Shown piece after piece: positions 1-8,905 of a stretch of 64,000 nt of DNA. Source of the stretch: Botryosphaeria dothidea (Eukaryota; Ascomycota; Dothideomycetes; Botryosphaeriales; Botryosphaeriaceae). Position 1 is the stretch's first letter; every line of letters begins with the position of its first letter. The position numbers were made by a program, and so were the translations under genes. Where the stretch lies: positions 310,001 through 374,000 of the forward strand of contig WWBZ02000011.1 of NCBI GenBank assembly GCA_011503125.2, read 5' to 3'. The notes beneath the pieces are model-generated. The model was not told the origin of the DNA. It searched no databases and saw nothing but the letters and a program-made list of their open reading frames with translations.

Positions 1-571
1 ATTCCAACACGTTGTCCGAGATGACGTAGATATTGTAGTCGAGATCGAATAGGCGGTACACCGTGCTCATGACGACACCGGAGAGGCTGAGTCCGGACTG
101 TCATGGCCCTTGTCAGCTCCCATTGTAAGGAGGGATTTGATGACGTACTATTATTATGGTGTCGATATTCTGCGCCTTCAGAATTTGCTCCAGTCTGTTG
201 GCAGCGCCGCCGTACCATCTCGTTTTCTGAAGAGTGATATCCTTCTCGTCAACGGTAAAGTCGGAGGCTATCTGTACGCCCGGGGAGCCGGCAGGAAACG
301 AACCAAAGCTTTTTACAAGCTTGGTGAACGGAGCGTCTTTGGCCAATTCCGGCTCGGTGGGTTCGAAGAAGAGACTCGTAAAGATAGTGAGTGGCCGCGG
401 ATACTTTTCATGGACCGCATCGTTCCAGCGCGAACAGCTAGAAATGAATGCCTGTCCTGCAGAAGTGTCCTTGACGGCTTCAATGAGAATGCTCATCAAA
501 TCCAGATTGAGGACGCAGTAATTTTTGCCGAAGTTTGAGGGGCCTGCGGCGAATTGCTGCGTAGGAGCCAT
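1..571 (-). CDS. Isochorismatase-like cysteine-hydrolase-fold protein (3' end outside window)
   Basis: Two exons, 571..149 and 97..1, are joined by a 51-base GT..AG intron (98..148) in phase 0. The 173 visible residues have the isochorismatase-like fold pattern. An N-terminal 'NYCVLNLDLMS' strand is followed by a 'ITLQKTRWYGG' segment that carries the usual Lys, and then by 'SGLSLSGVVMSTVYRLFDLD' across the intron. In classical members the last segment reads like T-D-V-C-V and holds the nucleophilic Cys; here that position is Val, so hydrolase activity is doubtful. My recollection is that a fungal subgroup shares this Cys-less sequence, so this may be a family feature and not a lesion. The substrate is unknown. 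The gene reads leftward off the window and is divergent from the MFS transporter that starts at 974. Confidence 0.85.
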
Positions 572-973
572 TGTCGGGAGGTCGTTTCTGAGCGTACACT
601 GGCCGCGCCCTTGAGGCTAGTTTACAACGCAGCTTCAATGTGGCACTGGGTTTCCGGGAGCTCACCACTCCACAGGTGGGGCCAAACACGCCATGATTGG
701 CTGGTGCTGTGGGATTGAGAGCTCAGCTCCGGACATTCCAGCTGTCAACTCCGGCAGCCCGCCGCACTACTGGGCTGAGCAGGCTCTGATTGGCTGTATG
801 CCAGGGATAGCCTGCACCTCCCAACGTTCAACTCCGGACCTCCTCAGCTCGCCTCCGATCTGCCCTGGGTTCATGAGATGGTATATGAGAGACAGGTGCT
901 CTTTTAATCTTCGCTCCATACGCCCATCGAGCAATAGTACGTCGAATTGCATCTCACGACAACCGAAAAGACC
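572..973. promoter_or_regulatory. Divergent promoter with repeated CTCCGG and inverted CCAAT motifs
   Basis: This 402-base gap separates two divergent genes. CTCCGG occurs at 727-732, 749-754 and 832-837, two of them as CTCCGGA, the kind of CGG-containing site bound by Zn2Cys6 regulators. The sequence TGATTGGCTG, an inverted CCAAT core, occurs twice (694-703 and 787-796). The repeats are seen directly. Regulation of both genes by a shared factor is inference. Confidence 0.4.
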
Positions 974-2615
974 ATGGCCGCCGCAGACCAACCTGGAGAA
1001 GGTCCAGCTGTCACGCCAAGCACGCCATCGCAATCCTCACAGCCAGCACCACCGGTATCACCACCAACTCCAGAGGAGCCGTACAGCATCTTCGACAGGC
1101 GACAGAAGGCTCTCATCGTCCTCCTTGTTTCAACTGCTGCAACATGTGAGCCCATGATTGCAATAGCCACGGCGTATTCACTTCGCTGATAGAAGAATAG
1201 TCTCCGGTTTCGCGTCGAACATCTATTTCCCTGCGCTTCCGACAATCGCCAAAGACCTCGATGTCTCTGTGGAGCTGGTCAATCTCACGGTCACCTCATA
1301 CCTCATTTTCCAGGGCATAGCGCCCAGTCTCTGGGGGCCTATATCCGATGTCAAGGGCCGCCGAGTTGCGTACTGCTGTACCTTTCTCGTGTTTCTTGCT
1401 GCATGCATTGGCTTGGCGGAGACGAAGAACTATGCTACTCTGATAGTCCTCAGATGTCTACAAAGCACCGGTAGCGCAAGCACAATCGCCATCGGGTCTG
1501 GAGTCATCGGTGACATCACCACTCGTGCCGAGCGCGGAGGCTTCATGGGCATCTTCCAGGCAGGGCTGCTGATGCCTGTTGCCGTCGGTCCAGTCATCGG
1601 AGGCGCCCTGGCCGGATCTTTGGGATGGCGGTCCATCTTCTGGTTCCTGACCATCTACAGCGCCGCCTTCCTGCTGCTCCTGCTCCTCACCCTGCCCGAA
1701 ACCCTGCGCTCCATCGTCGCCAACGGCAGCCGCACCCCACCCAGCCCAATCGCCCGCTACCCGCTCTGCATCTACCAGAAAGCCACCACGATCTCCTGGA
1801 GCCCCGAAGCCACGCCGCCGCAGCCCGCAGCACGCAAGCGCATCGACGTCACCGGCCCCTTCCGCATCCTCGTCAGCAAGCACGCCGCCCCCATCATCGT
1901 CTTCCTCGCCATCCACTATGCCGTCTGGCAGATGAGCATCACCGCCATGTCCTCGCTCTTCGCCTCGCGCTACGGCCTCTCCGAGACGCACATCGGCCTC
2001 ACCTTCATCGCCAACGGCGTCGGCTCCATCGTCGGCACGCTCGTCACCGGCACGCTCCTCGACGCCGACTACCGCCGCGTCAAGGCCGCTCACGAGGCGT
2101 CTCGCTCGACAGACCCCGACGACGCGCCCAAGGGCGACGACGACGGCGGCGGCGGCGGCGGCGGCGACGGCTTTCCCCTCGAGCAGGCGCGGCTCCGCCT
2201 CGTGCCGCTGCTGTCCGCGCTGCAGTGCGCCTCCGTCCTGCTGTTCGGCTGGACGGTCCAGTACGCGCAGCGCGTCCACGTCGCGGTGCCGGTCGTGGCC
2301 ACGTTCGTGACCGGCTGGACCGCCGTGTCCACGCAGTCGGTCGTCATGACGTACCTCGTCGACGTCTTCTCGGATCGGAGCGCCGCGGCGAGCGCGAGTC
2401 TGAACCTGGCGAGGTGCCTGTTCGCGGCGGGGGGCACGAGCTTCGTGATGCCGATGGTGGACGCGATCGGGGTGGGGGCGGCGTTTACGGTGTGTGTGGG
2501 CGTGCAGGCGGGGTCGTTGGTGGGCGTGGGCGTGCAGTGGCGGTACGCGGGGGTGTGGAGGAGGGAGGCGGAGGGGAGGAAGCAGCAGCGGCAGGCTGAC
2601 GAAAGGGCGAGGTGA
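974..2615 (+). CDS. MFS multidrug/H+ antiporter (DHA1 type)
   Basis: Exons 974..1145 and 1201..2615 flank a 55-base intron (GTGAGC donor, GCTGAT branch, AATAG acceptor, phase 1), giving about 528 residues. The start at 974 is the first ATG after the TTG-initiated extension. The N-terminus is a Pro/Ser-rich cytosolic tail followed by 'FDRRQKALIVLLVS', where TM1 begins. 'FSGFASNIYFPALPTIAKDL' and 'LWGPISDVKGRR' (the loop 2-3 motif of MFS drug transporters) are clear, as is a GGALAG-type motif in TM5. About twelve hydrophobic segments are present. A central loop near residues 375-390 contains an Asp/Gly-rich insertion from a GGC repeat (about 2146-2168). The likely role is proton-coupled export of small molecules or drugs at the plasma membrane; the substrate cannot be told from sequence. 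Confidence 0.9.
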
Positions 2616-3274
2616 TTGCGTTGACCTTGGTAGACTCCAAGATCGGAGGCCAGCTTTTTCTGTTTTCTATTCTTTCGCTCTGCCATTGCAACCACATAAT
2701 AGCTTTCTCCCAAGTCTCAGAAAGTCTGATCCATGAGTCTCACCTTCTCGATGACGTGATACTTTTGTAACTTGTCCTTGAGGCTGCCAGCGTGTTTGCT
2801 GTTTCTTGGCAATTTGACGCCAATGTTCGACCCCGCTTTGTGTAAGGCTGACTTGGAAATTTCTGCAAGGTGTTGAAGCATGATCTCAAATTTAAGGATC
2901 AGAATCTAATCAATATATTCGAATATCCACCAGAGGAGATGCTTTAACTACTTAAAAAATATCGTGTTTTTATGTGGAAGTGAATTTTGGATCGATCCCC
3001 GAACTACAGATTGAACTAGTGATGAGGGGTAACACTGGCGAATCGTGACCGGTGGGCTTTGTGTAGGGGTACAAGCCTTGCCATGCATATAAGCACACCC
3101 AACGACTGTTTCTCCACCGTCAATCCGTCCAGCCTTCTTCAGCTACCTCGTTTTCTTCTCCTGTATTCAACAATCCATTATCCTTCACGCGAATCCCTTC
3201 TTGTTCTCAGTGAAGACGAATCAGCCTCCCTGAAACCAAGCATCCCACTTTCCGATACTTGATGAAAGTTGTCG
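2616..3274. other. AT-rich intergenic stretch
   Basis: No coding signal. Bases 2870-2970 are markedly AT-rich ('aattta', 'atcaatatat', 'cttaaaaaat'). A TATA-like 'catataag' lies near 3085, upstream of the NACHT gene. Confidence 0.5.
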
Positions 3275-5216
3275 ATGATGAATCCATTCGTAGCTTTCAG
3301 CCTTGCTGCCAACATCATCTGCTTCATTGATGCAGTAACGGATATCATACTTCGACTTCCACTTCAATATTACGACGAAACACTGGAACGAGAACCGAAA
3401 ACTAGGACGATTGCGTATGATCTTCACAGCCTTTACGACAAAGCTGCGTCTACAAAAGATTTTTCAGAAGACAATCGAACAATCCAGGAGCTCTGCTAGA
3501 ATTTTTTTTTTTTTTTGATTTGACTGAAGAACTACGCGCCATTCTGGAAGCTTTGTACCAGGAAGAGGAAAATGTCATTCGAACTCTAAGACGATTGCAG
3601 GTGAAATTGTTCACGGGAGAGCTGACGTCAAAGCTGCAAGACATGAGGAATGAAACTTACAAATACATTTGTTCTGCCGATCGTGGAAAACTGATCTCCA
3701 AACTCGAGAATCTCAACCATGCGCATCATTGGTTGGATTCAAGCCACGCGGATGCAATCCGGGAACTGAAAAGTCGATTCGAAAGATGCTTGCGAGAGAA
3801 GATATTTGACTATCTCACCCGAGATTGTGAACTCGGAATACAGTATTCTACCGAACGAACGGTATCGGATTTACTCCGTTTTGATGAAATGGATGATCGC
3901 TTCAACTCGATCCTCGAACCCCACCCCCAAACATTTGACTGGATATTTGAGATTCGGTCCGGACCTTCTCGTCCGACACCGGCTTACCTTGACTGGCTCT
4001 ATACCGCCGATCCTTTGTTCTGGATCTCGGGAAAGCCAGGCTCCGGCAAATCGATATTGATGAAGCATCTCTCAGTCCATGAAAAGACGCGTATGGCCTT
4101 GAGAAGTCCAGTCCACAGACGTTGGGGGGGGGGGGGGTTGTTGGATATTTTTCCTTCTGGAATCTTGGACAAAGCCCTTTCCAAAGGAACGAAGAAGGGC
4201 TGCTCCGCTCTCTGATTTACCAAGTATTGTGTCAGACATCTTTTGTCATTCAGGAAGCTTATTCGGATGTGCAGAACTCTCATTTGACAAACATGGATCC
4301 CTTGATCGATACAGATTCTCTAAGGACCCTGGAGAATCTTTTTGCAAAACTCCAAATGATCCTGAACCATCAGGAGGTTGATGGAGTAAAATTCTGCTTC
4401 TTCATTGATGGTCTTGATGAGTACGATGGTAGTCTTGCGGAAGCAATCAACCTGATTCGCCGCTTATTGTCTCTGCAAAGACTCAAACTCTGTATTTCCA
4501 GCCGTCACTTGCCGCTATTCGAAGATTCCTTTGGTCTCAATGACTGGAACAGACTAAAAATGGAGGATATCAATTCAGAGGATATCAAGACCTTCGTCAC
4601 CGATACCCTTCTGTGGGATGTTGAGCCGTGGCTGGACCCCCCGTATTCAACCATGTCAGGGGATTTCGAGCAAGAAATTTCCGCCGAAGCCCAAAGGGTT
4701 TCTGCCAAAGCCCAAGAGGTTTTCCTTTGGGCAGTTTTTGTGGTCCCACTCCTGAAAGAAGGGATGGCTAATGGCCACCGGGGCCTTGATGTGGTGGACG
4801 TGCTCGAGTCCATCCCCAGTGCTCCTGAGGAATGTTTCAAGAGAATCCTCTTTCAACACATTCGCGATCAAAACCGAGCCGACATTGCGAAAATGGTCAA
4901 AGTCACCCTTGAAGCGCGCTGCAGTCTGCCGCTTTTGACCTATTGGTTCATTCGTCATCGAATAAACCCCTCTCAGCTCTATATCGCCCCTGTTCGTCAC
5001 CGCGAGGTTGCACATCGTTCGAGCCAAATGGTACACTGGCTACAGTCACAATGTCACGGCTTCTTTGTAGTTAGAAAATAACAGATGCAAGGGACGCAGT
5101 GGGAGCTGCAGGTTAATTTCCGCCATCGCATGGTCAGACTTTTTCCGGACCCCTATCATATCAACCGTCCTGGACCTTTGGAATGGAGCTTTCAACATTC
5201 AGCATGCAATCTCTGA
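3275..5216 (+). pseudogene. NACHT-domain NLR-type (STAND) gene, frame-broken
   Basis: Three reading frames together describe one fungal NLR. The first, from ATG 3275, encodes 'AFSLAANIICFIDAVTDII', typical of the fungal N-terminal domain of STAND proteins. The second (about 3500-4130) carries an 'FDWIFEIRSG' lead-in and a Walker A motif, GKPGSGKS, near 4030-4053. The third (about 4126-5081) carries 'GYFSFWN', 'EGLLRSLIYQ' and a Walker B 'FCFFIDGLDEYDG' near 4390-4430. The first shift lies at or just before a 15-T run (3502-3516), beside an in-frame TAG at 3497. The second falls in a 14-G run (4124-4137). After a TAA at 5079-5081 the same frame continues to 5216 with a decayed segment like the usual 'LHRTV-D-L' tail of these proteins. 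No LRR, ankyrin or WD repeats are seen. I find no intron that repairs either shift. It is either a pseudogene or a gene miscalled at two homopolymers. Confidence 0.75.
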
Positions 5217-5223
5217 GGCAATT

Positions 5224-7422
5224 ATGTGTGTTATCAAAACGGTACCTCTTGTACTCTCCTCCATTGAGCAAGAGGATTTGATCCCACGGCTGATCCGAAT
5301 TCTACTCGATCACGCAGCGGCGGATGAAGCGCAAGCATTCGAGGAACGGAAAAGGACCTACCGCGAAGAATTAGGCATTTTGATGTCCGAAGTTGGGCAG
5401 AGGCTAGGGCGCGAAGGGGCCAGAGGCAACGCGGTATTTGACAATGTTTCGCGGATCATCGACCAGGAAAACCATCACGGCTTTGTCCGTCATAGTTCGA
5501 CCATTGAAAGGACCTTACTTAGTCGCGATCTACTTGGACTTCAGCGCCTTCTGGAACGGAATTTCATGCAGGTGACAGAAGGGGACTACGCCTGGCTCCG
5601 GGAGCTTGACGCCGTGGGATATAGACGGCTTGATATGGCCATTCTCCTGCTCGAAGACGCAACAGATGCACCTTGGATCGAGTTTCGATCCCATCATCAT
5701 ATCATTCCTGAGCCGCAGGTTCCTCTTTATCACTGCGATTTTACTCATCAGACTGAAATCTCGCAGCCGAGACAGACAGAACCATCGGTTGAGCTCTACC
5801 AAGGCCCACTATATTACCAAATCCAAGAACTCTGTGGCTTGAGCGGAATCTTGCCAGCTTCTGGAGAGTCCTCTGTGTGGAACGGTACAGCTGTGATCCC
5901 CAAGTCCGCCGAAGCGGTTGCATTTATCTCATATCAGAAGTCTTCCGACGAAACGGGCCAGAAAACAAGTCTGTTAAGGTATCGGATAATGAAAGCAACA
6001 GAACGGTTTTGTATAGCTGCAGAACGAATGCAGGAAGCAGAATATTTTTGCGACTCCTTCACTATTGTCAGGAAAAATGGACTCGCCTCGCCTCCTGGAA
6101 AACTTGAACTCGTCCGAATGGAGCTCGACAGGGTAGTGAGTCCACGGGACCAGCTCGATATCTCGCTTCCAATGGAAGATTGGGCTAGAGATAAAGCCCA
6201 ATCCAGCTTGAGCTTAGCTGAGGGAATCGCCGAACTGTTCGGCATACCTGCAGGCATCTCAGAGAACCCCGAACGCATGGACCTGGACCTGGACAACGTC
6301 CTCCATGTGTGTGCCCTTGCGGCACAACTCCTCTGCATAGGCCTCGTATCCTTTGCTCAAGCCCATGTCGGGCCTCTGGACCTTTGCTTCATTACGAAAG
6401 AGTTACGCGAGGTTGTTCTGCTTGGAACACATGGGTTTCCAATCGATGAGGAAAGCTTTCGGGCAGCCTGTTCTCACACTCTCGTATATCTTGATACTTA
6501 TCGGACCTTTTGGGAAGCCAGTGAAAGGCAATTCGGCATCCAAGGTGGCTATAGCAATATTGTTGCTGTATTCAATCAGACCCAACTCAAACACGAAGGA
6601 AGAGCTATCAAGGACGCACAATTGGGGCTTCAAGAAGAAATGCACCTGCTTCAATTCCTTGAGTGCAGTTGGGGCCTGCAAGTGAGCCTTTGCACGGGTG
6701 TAGCCCGAAGGGTACCTCTGAGAGAACTTGTGGCTGACTTGCTTCCCATCTTCGCCAAGGCTGACGGGAGGCAAAACGAACTGCAGAAGTGGATCAATGA
6801 TCACGAGTCGCTGGTCAATTTCGTTTGCGCCCGCAAGTTCCGGGAGTGGATGTGCAAGTTACATAATGACGCAGAGGTAGCCTACGTGGGGCTTATCAGG
6901 TACACTCGGGAAGTCTTGAACGTGCTCAAGTCAACAGGAGTTGACGGGAGAAGTAAATCCCTCCTTGTGGCATGGCCGCACGAGAATAATCTCAGGCGCG
7001 GCGTCCGGATACCCTGCGAAGAACAAAGTTACTGGGCCCGGATACTCACAGACTCTCACCAGTGTGCAACATACGCATACATTACCAGCAAATGTTTGGA
7101 ATCCAACGGAGTGAGCTGCCGAGGTACTGAACGTAAATGGTCAGGAATCAGCTCCATTCTAGAAACCGCGGTCAGTTGCTATAGAGTCCGACAAGAATCG
7201 GCCGCGTGGGGCTTAGCAGATGGACAGTGTTACCACGTTGAAACCCTAGGTCAACTGGTCTTACTGAAGGCGCGGAAGGACGGCCCCACGATGAAGCTCA
7301 TTGCGACGAAGAGTACAATTCACGCATGTTCCAAAAGAGGCTTCTTTTCAAGCCGGAATGGAGGGAGATTTCCCACATTCGCGAGAAGCAAAGCCCTGAA
7401 GATTACGCTGAGCAAGTGCTGA
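5224..7422 (+). CDS. Large conserved fungal protein of unknown function, C-terminus probably frameshifted
   Basis: A single 732-codon frame begins just after the NACHT remnant. I recognise the type as a large uncharacterised Pezizomycotina protein often found near NLR-like genes, but cannot name a domain. Telling segments are 'DAPWIEF' (about residue 155), 'ELCGLSGILP' (about 205), 'VCALAAQLLCIGLVSFAQAHVGP' in two parts (about 360-385), 'CTGVARRVPLRELVADLLP' (about 495) and 'SHQCATYAYITSKCLE' (about 615). No signal peptide is visible, and the hydrophobic stretch near 360-385 may be structural. From about 7325 the frame gives Ser/Arg-rich residues. Another frame there encodes 'EISHIREKQSPEDYAEQVL' and stops at 7440-7442, and both relic copies downstream agree with that second frame. 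I therefore infer a one- or two-base indel near 7325. Function is unknown. Confidence 0.7.
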   Translation: MCVIKTVPLVLSSIEQEDLIPRLIRILLDHAAADEAQAFEERKRTYREELGILMSEVGQRLGREGARGNAVFDNVSRIIDQENHHGFVRHSSTIERTLLSRDLLGLQRLLERNFMQVTEGDYAWLRELDAVGYRRLDMAILLLEDATDAPWIEFRSHHHIIPEPQVPLYHCDFTHQTEISQPRQTEPSVELYQGPLYYQIQELCGLSGILPASGESSVWNGTAVIPKSAEAVAFISYQKSSDETGQKTSLLRYRIMKATERFCIAAERMQEAEYFCDSFTIVRKNGLASPPGKLELVRMELDRVVSPRDQLDISLPMEDWARDKAQSSLSLAEGIAELFGIPAGISENPERMDLDLDNVLHVCALAAQLLCIGLVSFAQAHVGPLDLCFITKELREVVLLGTHGFPIDEESFRAACSHTLVYLDTYRTFWEASERQFGIQGGYSNIVAVFNQTQLKHEGRAIKDAQLGLQEEMHLLQFLECSWGLQVSLCTGVARRVPLRELVADLLPIFAKADGRQNELQKWINDHESLVNFVCARKFREWMCKLHNDAEVAYVGLIRYTREVLNVLKSTGVDGRSKSLLVAWPHENNLRRGVRIPCEEQSYWARILTDSHQCATYAYITSKCLESNGVSCRGTERKWSGISSILETAVSCYRVRQESAAWGLADGQCYHVETLGQLVLLKARKDGPTMKLIATKSTIHACSKRGFFSSRNGGRFPTFARSKALKITLSKC

Positions 7423-7754
7423 TATCTACAGGGGACAGTTGAATTAGGGTTATTTCTCTACCAAACAATCTGATGACGCCTGGAAGTTATATAACTCTAC
7501 ATTTCGATGACTGTTTTTATGTAGCTTTCTTCCTTTGGGCCATGTCCAGCTGCAGGCTACGAACGTAAAACGGCCGCGCGGCGACAATCATTAGGTACTC
7601 TGTAGAACAATATTCGGCTAGTTCAGCGCCATATATACTTTAGTAAAGATGTGTAGTGCAAAGCAGTTGACCCACACCTTTGATTGTGGCTGCGCAAACC
7701 AACCATGCAGGCAACCACAAACAGCCTTGTCGCTACATGCATTCAACCCACTTA
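7423..7754. other. Intergenic, no gene seen
   Basis: Gap between the 732-residue gene and the first gasdermin-like relic. A TATA-like 'atatatact' lies near 7633. No coding signal was recognised. Confidence 0.4.
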
Positions 7755-8390
7755 ATGAAAACTCCACCCCCCGCCCGCTCCACGCATTCTACACCCAAGA
7801 CAACCACTCTTCGCATTCAAATAGCCAACCACAAAAAACCCTACTTTCTCGTCCCCGGCTGGGACATGCCCGCAGCCGCCCTCTCGCTCGGCGACATCCT
7901 CACCGACCCTCAACACCACGCCGCTGACGCCCCTCCTCGCCAACGTGCCCGTCCGCCGCAGCGAGCTCGCCCCTTACACCTACACCCATTCGAACGCCAC
8001 AAGCACGAAGCTCGGCCTCTGGACGCAGTTCCTCCAGATCTCCGGCCCCGGGCCGAAGGGGCGGTGACTTTCGGCCTGGACGACGGGGACGTGTACAAGT
8101 GCGAGAAGATGGAGACGGGGTGGTGCGCCCCGCCGGCGGCGTTCGTGCAGCAGGCGCTCGCGCGCGACGACGACGGCGTGCAGGGGTACTTGGCCTTCGG
8201 GGAGTTCGGCGCAAGCCGCCGTGTGTCGTGACGGGGCTGGCGAAGGTCACGCGAGCGTCCGTCTCGTCGCGGGTTCAGTGGGAAGTTTGGGGTTGACGCG
8301 ATGGCGGTGGGCGTGCCGGTGAGCGTCGGGCCGGAGGTTGAAAGCAAGGGTCGGTTTCTTTTCGCAGAATGCTCTATGGGAAGGCACGGA
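7755..8390 (+). pseudogene. Relic of a small fungal protein family, possibly gasdermin-like (copy 1)
   Basis: Reading starts at ATG 7755 and gives 'YFLVPGWDMPAAALSLGDIL'. The sequence stays family-like only if the frame changes about four times: near 7908, near 8060, near 8215 and near 8285. Later recognisable pieces are 'GLWTQFLQISG', 'VYKCEKMETGWCAPP', 'PPCVVTGLAKVTRASV' and 'GVPVSVGPEV'. The order (LGDIL near the start, VVTGL in the middle, P-V-S-V-G-P-E-V near the end) is that of a common fungal family of roughly 250-300 residues. It also loosely follows the strand pattern of gasdermin N-terminal domains. The gasdermin link is my inference and has not been tested. A second, more decayed copy lies at 14336-14790. 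Coding GC is high, unlike the flanking DNA. Confidence 0.55.
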
Positions 8391-8679
8391 CTTTTAACGA
8401 TAATATTACGGAAGATGGAATCGATTCTAAGGTCTTTCGTTCAAGCTCTGCGTAGATACTGGATGTCACCGCATTGTAAAAGGAGTGGTAGTAACAGTAG
8501 TTTAGTCTACATAGAATATCCAAAAGAGGTTTAGTATATAATCTGAATCTTCGTAGATAGATGACCTGTAAAAGTAGTCCCTTAGAGACGATCCATTGAG
8601 TTCAACCAGTAGCAACATAGCGCGCCAGGAAAGAAAGGGTTTGATCATTCTTTTCATCATTTCCTCAGACATTTCTCAT

Positions 8680-8905
8680 GAATGTCTAAGTTCTCTCAGA
8701 AGGAGGCTTCCCACACTCAGGAGAAGCAAGAATCGAAGGGTTATGCAGAGAAATGCTTATGTCTACGGCAGGCCCGTCGAGAAAGAAATAACCTCCTATT
8801 AGAATGTTTTAGCTGAGCCTTTCGTGCCTATGCCAGGCAGCTACGGCCCTTTTATCCTTGGCGATTCGGCATCACGGTTTTGAGACGGCTCCTCGCGGGG
8901 ATCAA
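8680..8905 (+). pseudogene. Relic of the C-terminus and 3' flank of the 732-residue gene (short copy)
   Basis: Bases about 8690-8765 match the 3' end of the gene at 5224 (about 7350-7425). In one frame they read 'EASHTQEKQESKGYAEKCL', against 'EISHIREKQSPEDYAEQVL' in that gene. About 125 bases further on, 8888-8905 is a decayed version of the GC-rich palindrome that follows the other relic at 15681. The block therefore has the same order as the 15.2-15.7 kb relic, minus most of the coding part. Confidence 0.5.
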
